A DNA stretch of 64,000 nt from Ruminococcus sp. (lineage in GTDB: Bacteria; Bacillota; Clostridia; Oscillospirales; Ruminococcaceae). The position numbers and the translations under genes were made by a program. The stretch spans positions 81,057-145,056 of the forward strand of contig JAFYUM010000042.1 of assembly GCA_017558505.1 (NCBI GenBank), in the 5' to 3' direction. The notes beneath the pieces were generated by a model. It saw only the letters and a program-made list of their open reading frames with translations, made no database searches and was not told where the DNA came from. Shown here piece after piece: positions 7,557 to 15,921 of the stretch. The stretch's first letter is position 1. Each line of letters opens with the position of its first letter.

Positions 7557-9538
7557 ATTGCGTCTACCTCCGACATAATCTGGCTATTTGAGAAGCCGTT
7601 GAGATCCATAGCACCCGACGGACAAGTAACCGTACAAGCACCGCATCCCTGACATACGGCAGGGTTAACACTTGCCACACGACGGGTAGCTGTTGTACGA
7701 TCAGGCATTCTGAATTCCTTTTCCTGATACGTAATAGCACCGTAAGGACACACCTTTTCACAGGAAGAACATCCGTTGCACATCATTTCGTCGCTGTGGG
7801 CAACACATGGGTTGCAGGTGATGCTGTTCTTGCAGAGAAGTCCGATAGCCTTTGCAGCTGCGGCACTTGCCTGTGCAACCGTTTCGGGAATATCCTTTGG
7901 TCCCTGACAAGCTCCTGAAAGGAAAATGCCTGCTGTTGCGGATTCCACAGGGCGGAGCTTAGGGTGGGCTTCGGTGAAGAAATCGTTTGTATCCATTTGT
8001 GTTGTAAGCATTGTAGCAAGTGGACGAGCTGTTTTATCAGGCTCAATTGCAGTTGCAAGAACAACCATATCAGCGTCAATGTGAAGCTGTTCATTTGTAA
8101 GCAAATCAGATGCCTGAACATCAATTTTTCCGTCAGCCTTTGGATTTACTTTGCCAACCATACCCTTGATGTAGTGAACTCCGTACTGCTCAACGGCACG
8201 GCGGTAGAACTCGTCAAAGTTCTTACCCGGAGTACGCACATCAATATAGAACACATAAACTTCTGTATCGGGGTATTTCTCACGGATAAGCATTGCGTGT
8301 TTTGCGGTATACATACAGCAGATTTTGGAGCAGTATGGCTTACCCTTTTCGTCATCACAGCGTGAGCCGACACATTGTACAAATACGATTGTGTGAGGGT
8401 GCTTTTTATCCGAGGGGCGAAGAAGTGTTCCGCCGTTAGGACCTGCCGCATTCATGAGTCTTTCAAGTTCAAGTGATGTCACAACATCGGGACACCAGCT
8501 GTATGCGAATTCGTCATACTTATCGGGGTTAATCGGATTAAATCCCGTAGCAACTACGATTGCACCGTATTTCTGCTCAACAAAGCGGTCAGTCTGCTTG
8601 TAGTCAATAGCACCAACGGAGCATACCTTTGAACAAATGCCGCACTTGCCGTTTTTCAGCATAAGGCAGTAATTGGGGTCAATTGAGGCTACCTTTGGTA
8701 CAGCCTGTGCAAAGGGAATATATACTGCGGTTCTGTTATCAAGTCCCATATTGAATTCATTGGGTACTTTCTTCATAGGACATTTCTCGGTACAAAGACC
8801 GCAGCCTGTACACTTGGTTTCGTCAACATAACGTGCCTTTTTCTTGATTGTAACTGTGAAATTGCCCACAAATCCCTTAACATCGCTGATTTCGCTGAAT
8901 GAGTGGATTGTGATTTTTTCATTCTGTGCAGCCTCAACCATTTTAGGAGTGAGGATACAAGCGGCACAGTCAAGAGTTGGGAAAGTCTTGTCAATCTGTG
9001 CCATTTTTCCGCCGATTGTAGGCTCTTTCTCAACAATATCAACTTCAAAGCCTGCCTCTGCAATATCAAGGGCGGTCTGAATACCTGCAATTCCTCCGCC
9101 GATAACAAGCGCACGTTTTACAACAGGGCTTTCACCTGCGGTAAGGGGTGTATTGAGATGCACCTTTGCAATTGCCGCTTTACCGAGAACAATAGCCTTA
9201 TCAGTTGCAGATGCGATTTCCTTGTGAATCCATGAACATTGCTCACGGATATTTGCAATTTCCACAAGATATGGGTTAAGACCTGCGGAAGCCGCAGCCT
9301 TTCTGAATGTATTCTCGTGCATACGGGGTGAACAGGAACATACAACAACACCTGTAAGGTTGTGCTCCTTAATAGCCACCTTGACTAAATCCTGTCCCGA
9401 TTCGGAGCACATATACTGATAATCCTGAGATATAACAACTCCCGGCTCATTTGCAAGAGCTGCCGCAACTGCCTTTACATCAACGGTAGCTGCTATATTT
9501 GTTCCGCAATGGCAGACAAAAACACCTATTCTCTGCAT
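7547..9538 (-). CDS. hdrA: HdrA, flavin-bifurcating heterodisulfide reductase subunit A
   Basis: 663 residues, full length for HdrA. An N-terminal domain with CHCGTNIAATVD and CSCSPRMHE is followed by the FAD Rossmann motif VIGGGIAGIQTA, then GGKMAQIDKTFPTLDC and CILTPKM. Ferredoxin-like clusters are at CTGCGLCTEKCP and CGICSKVCSVGAI. Further on are VQCVGSRCDDEKGKPYCSK and, at the C terminus, CNGCSSCEKVCPYGAI and CQGCGACTVTCPSGAM. HdrA is the flavin-based bifurcation site, sending one electron stream to ferredoxin and the other to HdrBC. No in-frame TGA (selenocysteine) is present. GGAGG lies close before the ATG, and hdrC ends 12 bases upstream. Whether it bifurcates needs biochemistry. Confidence 0.92.
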   Translation of the reverse strand: MQRIGVFVCHCGTNIAATVDVKAVAAALANEPGVVISQDYQYMCSESGQDLVKVAIKEHNLTGVVVCSCSPRMHENTFRKAAASAGLNPYLVEIANIREQCSWIHKEIASATDKAIVLGKAAIAKVHLNTPLTAGESPVVKRALVIGGGIAGIQTALDIAEAGFEVDIVEKEPTIGGKMAQIDKTFPTLDCAACILTPKMVEAAQNEKITIHSFSEISDVKGFVGNFTVTIKKKARYVDETKCTGCGLCTEKCPMKKVPNEFNMGLDNRTAVYIPFAQAVPKVASIDPNYCLMLKNGKCGICSKVCSVGAIDYKQTDRFVEQKYGAIVVATGFNPINPDKYDEFAYSWCPDVVTSLELERLMNAAGPNGGTLLRPSDKKHPHTIVFVQCVGSRCDDEKGKPYCSKICCMYTAKHAMLIREKYPDTEVYVFYIDVRTPGKNFDEFYRRAVEQYGVHYIKGMVGKVNPKADGKIDVQASDLLTNEQLHIDADMVVLATAIEPDKTARPLATMLTTQMDTNDFFTEAHPKLRPVESATAGIFLSGACQGPKDIPETVAQASAAAAKAIGLLCKNSITCNPCVAHSDEMMCNGCSSCEKVCPYGAITYQEKEFRMPDRTTATRRVASVNPAVCQGCGACTVTCPSGAMDLNGFSNSQIMSEVDAICK

Positions 9539-9550
9539 ATCTGCTCCTCC

Positions 9551-9934
9551 TTACTTCGTATATTTTCTGAATGCTGTGACAATAGCCTGCTGGGGCATAT
9601 CATCATCAAGCATTGCTGGAATCTGATCGGGTATAAGGTGATTGTTACCCTGCTTTCTAACAGCTGTAAGACGAACAGCTTCAATTACCTTTGCAGGCTC
9701 AACACCTCTGGGGCATCTCTCAACACAGGCAAAACAGGTAAGGCATTTATAAAGCGACTCCGAGTTCAGAAGCGGCTCTATATCGCCTTTTTCAACCATA
9801 TACACAAACTGGTGGGGATGATATTCCATTTCACTGAATGAGGGGCAGGTTGCAGTACATTTGCCGCATCTCATACATTTGCGGACATTTACACCGCTTG
9901 TAATATCAATCCATTCCTTATCGTACTTCTTCAT
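9551..9934 (-). CDS. hdrC: HdrC, iron-sulfur subunit
   Basis: 127 residues with two [4Fe-4S] motifs, CMRCGKCTATCPSF and CLTCFACVERCPRGVEP, in the helical frame usual for HdrC. It relays electrons from HdrA to the noncubane clusters of HdrB. AGGAGG lies seven bases before the ATG, inside the end of hdrB; the two genes overlap by 17 bases in different frames. It is soluble, with no membrane helices of the HdrDE type. Confidence 0.88.
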   Translation of the reverse strand: MKKYDKEWIDITSGVNVRKCMRCGKCTATCPSFSEMEYHPHQFVYMVEKGDIEPLLNSESLYKCLTCFACVERCPRGVEPAKVIEAVRLTAVRKQGNNHLIPDQIPAMLDDDMPQQAIVTAFRKYTK

Positions 9935-10721
9935 TTCCAGCCTCCTTCAGACCGAGAGCCTCCGCAAGAAGCTCTGTGAAATAGTACACAGGCATATCAC
10001 TGCCTGAATTTTTCTTTAAGTTATAAAGGCACAGCGGACAAGCTGTAATTATCATATCCGCACCCATTTCCTCTGCGGAAGCCATAACAGCTCCGCTTCT
10101 CTTTTCAGCCTGTGCCTTATCCTCCATTGCGATATATCCACCGCAGCACTCATTTCTCTGAGAGTAGATAACAGGAGTTCCGCCGATTGCCCTTATAAAA
10201 TCCTCCATAATAACAGGATTTTCGGGATTATCCATAGCAAGAGCCTTTGAGGGACGGAGGAGCAGACAGCCGTAATATGCGGCAATTTTTCTGCCTGTAA
10301 ATGGATTTACAATCTTTTCTTTAAGTGTGTCAAATCCCACTACATCACGTAAAAGCTCTAAATAGTGATATACGGTAGTTTCACCTGTATAAGGCTCGTC
10401 AATTCCGAGATAACGCTGTACCTTTACAGCCATTGCCTCGCTGTGGGATATATCATAATTTGTCTGCTTAATTACATTGTGGCAGGCGGAACATACTGTA
10501 ACAAGGCCTGCTGTTTCCTTTGCCGCCATAAGTGTTCTCACGGAGGAAAGTTTTGTAGCAACCTCATTTGTAGCTGTAGTATATGCACCGCCGCAGCATT
10601 GCCAGTTTTCAGGCTCAACAAGGCTGATACCAAGAGCTTCAGCTGACGCTCTTGCATATTTATCCAGATCCTTTGCCTTGGTTCTCAATGTACAGCCAGG
10701 ATAATATGTAAATGTTTCCAT
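9918..10721 (-). CDS. hdrB: HdrB, CCG-domain disulfide-reductase-like subunit
   Basis: 267 residues with two complete CCG domains. The first has C-X31-CC-X33-CxxC (CCGGAY, CSACHN) and the second C-X39-CC-X34-CxxC (CCGGYI, CPLCLYN). These cysteines hold the two noncubane [4Fe-4S] clusters that reduce a disulfide in methanogens. A gut Clostridia should not have coenzyme M/B, so either another disulfide is the substrate or the clusters act as the electron exit towards FrdAB; the latter fits the operon. It starts 24 bases after fumC. Confidence 0.9.
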   Translation of the reverse strand: METFTYYPGCTLRTKAKDLDKYARASAEALGISLVEPENWQCCGGAYTTATNEVATKLSSVRTLMAAKETAGLVTVCSACHNVIKQTNYDISHSEAMAVKVQRYLGIDEPYTGETTVYHYLELLRDVVGFDTLKEKIVNPFTGRKIAAYYGCLLLRPSKALAMDNPENPVIMEDFIRAIGGTPVIYSQRNECCGGYIAMEDKAQAEKRSGAVMASAEEMGADMIITACPLCLYNLKKNSGSDMPVYYFTELLAEALGLKEAGNEEVR

Positions 10722-10745
10722 AGCAAATTCCTTTCTGATGAAGCC

Positions 10746-12122
10746 TTAAACCATCTGCTCGGGGTGGAATACCTCGTCAAATTTTTCTGCTGTAAGGAAT
10801 CCCAGTTCAACACAGGCTTCTTTAAGGGATATATTGTCCTTGAAAGCCTTTTTCGCAGTCTTTGCGGCATTTTCATAGCCAATATAGGGATTAAGTGCCG
10901 TTACAAGCATAAGTGAATTATGGAGATTGTGGTGCATTTTCTCCTTATTTGCCTTTATTCCAACTGCACAGTTATCATTGAAGGACATAATTGACTCGGC
11001 AAGAAGTCTTGCAGACTGCAAGAAATTATATGCACAGACGGGCATAAATACGTTAAGCTCAAAATTACCCTGTGAAGCTGCCATACCAACAGCCACATCA
11101 TTTCCCATAACCTGAACTGCAACCATTGTTGCCTGTTCGCACTGCGTAGGATTTACCTTTCCTGGCATAATTGATGAACCCGGCTCATTTTCGGGAATGA
11201 AAATCTCTCCAAGACCGTCACGGGGACCTGATGCAAGCCAGCGTACATCATTGGCAATCTTCATCATATCAGCTGCAAGAGCCTTTAATGCACCGTGAGC
11301 GAACACTATTTCATCCTTTGATGTAAGAGAATGGAACTTATTGGGAGCTGTCACGAACTTTTTTCCTGTAATGGCACTTATAGCCTCGGCGGATTTTTCA
11401 GCAAATCCTGCGGGAGCATTAAGTCCTGTGCCAACAGCTGTACCGCCTAACGCAAGCTCTTTCAGCTCCTCACAGGAAGATATAATCATCTTTCTGTCCT
11501 TTTCAAGTGAGGAACGCCAGCCACTTATCTCCTGCGAAAACTTAATGGGAGTTGCGTCCTGCAAATGTGTACGTCCGCTTTTTACAATTCCCTCGTTCTC
11601 GTCTTCAAGGCGAATAAAGGTTTCAATAAGGGTATCCACAGCAGGGATAACCTTATCCTCAATGGCAATTACTGCGGCAATGTGCATAGCTGTGGGGAAT
11701 GTATCGTTGGAGGACTGGCTCATATTTATATCATCATTGGGATGAAGAAGCTTGCTTCCTGCAATTTCATTTCCACGGTTAGCTATAACCTCGTTGGCAT
11801 TCATATTGGACTGTGTACCGCTTCCTGTCTGCCATACAACAAGAGGAAAGTGGTCGTTGAGCGCACCGCTTATAACCTCATCACAAGCCTGTGTAATAGC
11901 CGAAAGCTTTTCTGCGGTCATTCTCTCGGGCTTAAGCTGATTATTGGCAATAGCAGCCGCTTTTTTCAGTATACCGAAAGCATGAGTTATCTCACGGGGC
12001 ATTGTTTCAATTCCTACACCAATGGGGAAATTCTGATGACTTCTTTCAGTCTGTGCCGCCCAATATTTATCAGCAGGCACCTTTACCTCGCCCATAGAGT
12101 CATGTTCAATACGATACTCCAT
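10746..12122 (-). CDS. fumC: Class II fumarate hydratase
   Basis: 458 residues from the ATG at 12122, where AAGGTGG is eight bases upstream; an eight-residue longer reading lacks such a site. The fumarase/aspartase signature GSSIMPGKVNP is present, as are SGRTHLQDATP and GTGLNAPAGF. It is a cytoplasmic, iron-sulfur-free tetrameric enzyme interconverting malate and fumarate. As first gene of the operon it supplies fumarate to FrdAB in the reductive direction. Fumarase rather than aspartase is favoured by SQSSNDTFPTAMH together with overall length, and by the operon. Confidence 0.92.
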   Translation of the reverse strand: MEYRIEHDSMGEVKVPADKYWAAQTERSHQNFPIGVGIETMPREITHAFGILKKAAAIANNQLKPERMTAEKLSAITQACDEVISGALNDHFPLVVWQTGSGTQSNMNANEVIANRGNEIAGSKLLHPNDDINMSQSSNDTFPTAMHIAAVIAIEDKVIPAVDTLIETFIRLEDENEGIVKSGRTHLQDATPIKFSQEISGWRSSLEKDRKMIISSCEELKELALGGTAVGTGLNAPAGFAEKSAEAISAITGKKFVTAPNKFHSLTSKDEIVFAHGALKALAADMMKIANDVRWLASGPRDGLGEIFIPENEPGSSIMPGKVNPTQCEQATMVAVQVMGNDVAVGMAASQGNFELNVFMPVCAYNFLQSARLLAESIMSFNDNCAVGIKANKEKMHHNLHNSLMLVTALNPYIGYENAAKTAKKAFKDNISLKEACVELGFLTAEKFDEVFHPEQMV

Positions 12123-12168
12123 TGTAATTACCACCTTTACAAACAAGATTTAATTCTCTTTTCAGAGA

Positions 12169-12186
12169 TAGTGATTTTTTTAACAA
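12169..12186 (-). promoter_or_regulatory. Candidate Rex operator
   Basis: On the minus strand TTGTTAA is followed by four A residues and ATCACTA. The clostridial Rex consensus is TTGTTAA-N4-TTAACAA, so one half is perfect and the other matches at four of seven bases. It sits directly after the predicted transcription start of the fumC operon, and rex is the adjacent gene. Confidence 0.4.
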
Positions 12187-12194
12187 GTGATTAC

Positions 12195-12223
12195 ATTTAA
12201 AAAAACTTTATGGAAACGTTCAA
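12195..12223 (-). promoter_or_regulatory. Candidate promoter of the fumC-hdr-flx-frd operon
   Basis: On the minus strand TTGAAC (12218-12223), 17 bases, then TTAAAT (12195-12200), about 70 bases before the fumC ATG. The plus-strand sequence TGGAAACGTTCAAC over the -35 box matches a catabolite-control (cre) pattern except its last two bases. Both calls are by eye. Confidence 0.45.
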
Positions 12224-12229
12224 CTATTA

Positions 12230-12880
12230 TCAGTCGTTTCCGCAAGTTTTACTTTCAGAATTAAGACGATAGGAAAGTGTTGCAAGGCTGTCGCCAAGAT
12301 GAACATTTTCCACTGAAACATCAGAATGATTTATACGCAGGTCATAGTGTGTGAAATTCCAGAAAGCACGGATTCCCTTATCTATGAGCCTGTCAACCTC
12401 TTTTGATGCTGCCTCTTTCGGTATACAGAGAATTGCACAGCGTGGATTGTATTCTTCACAGATTTCATCCAGCTCATCCATATCGGAAATTGCCACCTCG
12501 CCTATCTTATCACCGATAATTGCAGGGTTTGTGTCGAATATTCCCACCAGCTTAAAGCCCTTGCTCTCGAAATTAATATGAGAAGCTATAGCTCTGCCCA
12601 GATTACCTGCACCGAGAAGAATCATAGGCGTCAACTTATCAAGCCCCAGTATTCTGCCGATTTCAATTTTAAGAGCAGCTACGTTGTAGCCGTAACCCTG
12701 CTGACCGAATTCACCAAAGCAATTAAAATCCTGACGTATCTGTGAAGCGGTAAGTCCCATTTTTTCCGCAAGCTCTCTGGAGGAAATGCGAACATATCCG
12801 TTGGTTTCCAGTTCGCCTAAAAAGCGGTAATATCTTGGAAGCCGCCTTATAACTGAATTAGATATTGTATTCTTTGACAT
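12230..12880 (-). CDS. rex: Redox-sensing transcriptional repressor Rex
   Basis: 216 residues. The N-terminal winged helix begins SNSVIRRLPRYYRFL and contains SRELAEKMGLTASQIRQDF and the FGEFGQQGYGYNV wing. The Rossmann domain has MILLGAGNLGRAI and DTNPAIIG, and the C-terminal domain-swapped helix ends with DSLATLSYRL. Rex senses NADH/NAD+ and releases DNA when NADH is high. Its position between icd and the NADH-consuming fumC-hdr-flx-frd operon, with a half-consensus operator next door, suggests it controls that operon. A 32-base hairpin separates it from icd. Confidence 0.93.
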   Translation of the reverse strand: MSKNTISNSVIRRLPRYYRFLGELETNGYVRISSRELAEKMGLTASQIRQDFNCFGEFGQQGYGYNVAALKIEIGRILGLDKLTPMILLGAGNLGRAIASHINFESKGFKLVGIFDTNPAIIGDKIGEVAISDMDELDEICEEYNPRCAILCIPKEAASKEVDRLIDKGIRAFWNFTHYDLRINHSDVSVENVHLGDSLATLSYRLNSESKTCGND

Positions 12881-12909
12881 ATTTCTGCCCTTCTTACTGC
12901 CTTATATAT

Positions 12910-12941
12910 TGCGGAGGCTGATGCAGACATCAACCTCCGCA
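12910..12941 (-). terminator. Hairpin between icd and rex
   Basis: TGCGGAGG/CCTCCGCA and TGATG/CATCA form a 13-bp stem with one mismatch. There is no U-tract, so it could be a weak terminator or mRNA-stability element that lowers rex relative to icd. Confidence 0.5.
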
Positions 12942-12949
12942 TCAGGCTA

Positions 12950-14161
12950 TTACATCATCTTATCAAGATTTACCTTGATTTCCTCAAGGAATGTCTTTGA
13001 GTCAACCTTCTTCTTATTTTCAAGCTTTGAAATAAGATAGAGGTCACCTGTCATAATACCGTTTTCGATTGTCTGGATTGTAGCCTTTTCAAGCTTATCT
13101 GCAAACTCACAGAGCTCAGGAGTATTATCAAGCTCGCCTCTCTTGCGGAGTGCACCTGTCCATGCAAAGATAGTTGCAACTGAGTTTGTTGATGTTTCCT
13201 CACCCTTAAGATACTTGTAGTAGTGACGCTGAACTGTACCGTGTGCAGCCTCATACTCATAAATTCCGTCGGGTGAAACAAGAACAGATGTCATCATAGC
13301 AAGTGAACCGTAAGCTGTAGAAACCATATCTGACATAACATCACCGTCATAGTTCTTACAAGCCCAGATATAGCCACCCTCAGAACGGATAACTCTTGCA
13401 ACAGCGTCGTCAATGAGTGTGTAGAAATACTCAATGCCTGCTGCCTCATACTTCTCCTTGTACTCGTTGTCGTAGATTTCCTGGAAAATATCCTTGAATC
13501 TGTGGTCATATTTCTTTGAAATTGTATCCTTTGTAGCAAACCATACGTCCTGCTTTAAATCAAGACCATAGTTAAGACAAGCTCTTGCAAAGCCTGCAAT
13601 TGAGTTATCAAGGTTGTGAAGTCCCTGAATGATACCGTCGGACTTTGCGAAATCGTGAATAAGCTCACGTGTTTCGTTGCCCTGTGCGTCAGTTACAACA
13701 AGTTCAGCCTTGCAGCCCTGCTCAACACGGATTTCAGCATTCTTGTAAACATCGCCGTATGCGTGACGAGCGATTGTGATAGGCTTTGTCCATGTGGGGA
13801 TATATGGCTCAATTCCCTTTACGATAATGGGAGTTCTGAATACTGTACCGTCAAGAGCAGCTCTGATTGTACCGTTGGGTGACTTCCACATCTGTGTGAG
13901 GTTGTACTCAGGCATTCTTGCAGCGTTTGGAGTGATTGTTGCACACTTTACTGCAACGCCGTACTTCTTTGTAGCCTCAGCGGAATCAATAGTAACCTGA
14001 TCCTTTGTTTCCTCACGGTGCTGAAGTCCGAGGTCATAGTACTCTGTGTTAAGCTCTACATATGGAACGAGGAGAATATCCTTTATCCACTGCCAGAGAA
14101 TTCTTGTCATCTCGTCGCCGTCCATCTCGACGAGGGGTGTTTTCATAATAATTTTAGCCAT
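12950..14161 (-). CDS. icd: NADP-type isocitrate dehydrogenase
   Basis: 403 residues of the homodimeric, eukaryote-like NADP-IDH subfamily. It has [11 protein letters not shown] near the start, the isocitrate-binding loop [53 protein letters not shown], and the coenzyme region [11 protein letters not shown]. It makes 2-oxoglutarate, NADPH and CO2, mainly for glutamate synthesis in anaerobes. It is the distal gene of the aconitase operon, 18 bases after the TraX-like gene; GGAGG lies nine bases before the ATG. Confidence 0.93.
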   Translation of the reverse strand: MAKIIMKTPLVEMDGDEMTRILWQWIKDILLVPYVELNTEYYDLGLQHREETKDQVTIDSAEATKKYGVAVKCATITPNAARMPEYNLTQMWKSPNGTIRAALDGTVFRTPIIVKGIEPYIPTWTKPITIARHAYGDVYKNAEIRVEQGCKAELVVTDAQGNETRELIHDFAKSDGIIQGLHNLDNSIAGFARACLNYGLDLKQDVWFATKDTISKKYDHRFKDIFQEIYDNEYKEKYEAAGIEYFYTLIDDAVARVIRSEGGYIWACKNYDGDVMSDMVSTAYGSLAMMTSVLVSPDGIYEYEAAHGTVQRHYYKYLKGEETSTNSVATIFAWTGALRKRGELDNTPELCEFADKLEKATIQTIENGIMTGDLYLISKLENKKKVDSKTFLEEIKVNLDKMM

Positions 14162-14179
14162 TGGTTTTTACCTCCGTTT

Positions 14180-14896
14180 TTATAAATACAGAACTGATAA
14201 AAGTCCTAATAAAAGCAAATGTGCGGGATAGAAAATATAGAAAACCCATTTCGTATGCTTCGAACCGCCCTTTTCTCCGTTATAGAGCATAAGCAGGGGA
14301 ACAGGCAGAAATACACCAAATTTGTAAAAACTTACAACTGCAAGGTCGCCTGTAATAATCAAAGCCTTTATCATCGGAACAATCATTAACAGAAAAGCAA
14401 CTCCGCTGAAAGCCATAAGCTGCTGTTTCCTATTTCCTCTTGCAAATTCAAAAGCTAAAGTGAAAAACAGCGCCTTGCTTCCCCAGTCGCAGTATTCAGT
14501 CAGCATTGCAATTCCAATAAGAGAAACAAACTTCCACGCCGTGGGAATTTTTTCGTGATTATACACATGAAGTCCCACAAGGCACAGGAAAAGCGTTGTT
14601 ATCATGCTTTCATTGCACTTTCCAAAGAAATGTTCCGTTTTGTAAAAACAATAAGCAAAATGGGAAATAACTGCAAAAATTCCCATTCGCATAAGATATT
14701 TCTTAAAGTTTTTTGTATAGTGATATCCCTCCGACAGGAAGAAGCACATTACAGGAGCAGTTATTCTGCCTATGGCGTGCATAATCTGTCCAAGCGGAGA
14801 AGTCGTCGGTATCGCAAGCCAGCCTACATGGTCTATAAACATGGCAAGAATTGCGATATACTTTAAATCCGAAGCAGTTATACCTTTCTTCTTCAT
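14180..14896 (-). CDS. TraX-family membrane protein
   Basis: 238 residues from the ATG at 14896, 11 bases after GGAGG; the ATG at 14905 would be only two bases from it. The protein is all membrane helices with TraX-family landmarks: IAILAMFIDHVGW, GRITAPVMCFFLSEGYHYT and a C-terminal FYIFYPAHLLLL. TraX is associated with acetylation of F-pilin, and chromosomal relatives are related to membrane acyltransferases of unknown substrate. It sits inside the acn-icd operon for no obvious metabolic reason. Confidence 0.75.
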   Translation of the reverse strand: MKKKGITASDLKYIAILAMFIDHVGWLAIPTTSPLGQIMHAIGRITAPVMCFFLSEGYHYTKNFKKYLMRMGIFAVISHFAYCFYKTEHFFGKCNESMITTLFLCLVGLHVYNHEKIPTAWKFVSLIGIAMLTEYCDWGSKALFFTLAFEFARGNRKQQLMAFSGVAFLLMIVPMIKALIITGDLAVVSFYKFGVFLPVPLLMLYNGEKGGSKHTKWVFYIFYPAHLLLLGLLSVLYL

Positions 14897-14920
14897 AGGC
14901 ACCATAGCCTCCGTATTATA

Positions 14921-15289
14921 TCATATTAATGCTACATAATATATCGTAAATGGAATAATCATAAATATCACGAGAATAATATGCCGTATTATGGCATATT
15001 TCAGGGCAATTCCCTGACGATAGACGCTGTTGAGAACACCCAGCCCTACACCGCCTAAGAATCCGAATACAAAGTATGCCGCACCGCCCATGCCAAACAT
15101 TTTTGTTATGGCAAGACCGAACAGAAATCCCAGTATATTCGGAAACAGCACTGCAAGACAACCTAAATCACCGCCGTTATTTCTTGCTTCCCATGGTGTA
15201 CTGCCCATATTCGTATAGATATCTGTACACGAATCGGAAGTATGGTGGAAATCGTCAAGAATGTCCTGAATAATCTCTAAAATTTTCAT
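14921..15289 (-). CDS. Uncharacterised small membrane protein
   Basis: 122 residues. A hydrophilic N-terminal part of about 40 residues (with HHTSDSCTDIYTNMGS and WEARNNGGD) is followed by three hydrophobic segments; the first two are glycine-rich (MGGAAYFVFGFLGGVGLGVL). I do not recognise a family. It lies 15 bases after the preceding operon gene and 24 bases before the TraX-like gene, with AAAAGGGG upstream of the ATG. Confidence 0.65.
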   Translation of the reverse strand: MKILEIIQDILDDFHHTSDSCTDIYTNMGSTPWEARNNGGDLGCLAVLFPNILGFLFGLAITKMFGMGGAAYFVFGFLGGVGLGVLNSVYRQGIALKYAIIRHIILVIFMIIPFTIYYVALI

Positions 15290-15304
15290 ATTAATTTTCC
15301 CCTT

Positions 15305-15703
15305 TTAATCCCAGTCGTTGATGATTTCAGATACTGATGATGAATTATTTTTACTGTCATTGTGAGACTCAATAATTACAGGTACAAAAGCAGCAAGTAA
15401 ACCAATCACCAGTATTACTATACCTTCTGTAAGTTCTGCGTAATGCTGTGCCATTTTATCGTCCTTGTATCGTTCCAGATATTTCTTTTTGGTAAAATTA
15501 AATATATCTTTTCCAAATACCATAGCAAATGCAACGCCAACCAAACCGATTATTACGACTATGACGACTAAAAATGTCGGAAGATTCCATGAATCCAATT
15601 TCAGAAAAAAAACTAATAAAAGTATCCATGGCAACACACTCAATAACAATCCGTACCCCAGACCAGGAGCATAGTGCAATCTGCCCTTTAATCGTATTTT
15701 CAT
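15305..15703 (-). CDS. Uncharacterised membrane protein
   Basis: 132 residues with about three membrane segments: two near the N terminus and one around residues 94-110 (IVILVIGLLAAFVPVII), separated by a basic cytoplasmic-type loop (NFTKKKYLERYKDDK). The tail is polar and Asn/Ser rich. No family recognised. The start overlaps the preceding gene's stop as ATGA, so translation is probably coupled. Confidence 0.65.
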   Translation of the reverse strand: MKIRLKGRLHYAPGLGYGLLLSVLPWILLLVFFLKLDSWNLPTFLVVIVVIIGLVGVAFAMVFGKDIFNFTKKKYLERYKDDKMAQHYAELTEGIVILVIGLLAAFVPVIIESHNDSKNNSSSVSEIINDWD

Positions 15704-15921
15704 ATCATTGCCCCAAACAACATAATCATCAGTACGCCGAAAAACAGCAGACCTACAATATCAACAGCCTTCTGAAAATTTGTCCATTTACCGCTTTTAA
15801 TGTGTCTGAAAAGGTTGATACCCCATAATACCATAATCAGACCGACAAAAAATATAAGCAATTTCAGCATACCCTCCGCAGAATTAGCTGCGGAGAGCAT
15901 TGCTGTAAGATTAGTTTTCAT
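15700..15921 (-). CDS. Uncharacterised small membrane protein
   Basis: 73 residues with two membrane segments (LLIFFVGLIMVLWGINLF and VGLLFFGVLMIMLFGAMI) joined by a basic loop. The ATG overlaps the aconitase stop (TAATG), so it depends on aconitase translation. No family recognised. Confidence 0.65.
   Translation of the reverse strand: MKTNLTAMLSAANSAEGMLKLLIFFVGLIMVLWGINLFRHIKSGKWTNFQKAVDIVGLLFFGVLMIMLFGAMI

Noticed and set aside
7564..9351. Several long open frames on either strand inside hdrA and neighbouring redox genes
   Set aside because: They lack ribosome binding sites and any protein motif, and run across well-conserved genes; they are shadows.
7547..9538. QmoA/QmoB instead of HdrA, or a selenocysteine HdrA
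   Set aside because: Length, the full set of ferredoxin motifs and the adjacent hdrBC and mvhD-like genes fit HdrA. No in-frame TGA occurs.
9918..9934. Frameshift between hdrB and hdrC
   Set aside because: The genes overlap by 17 bases, but hdrC has its own ribosome binding site and both proteins are complete.
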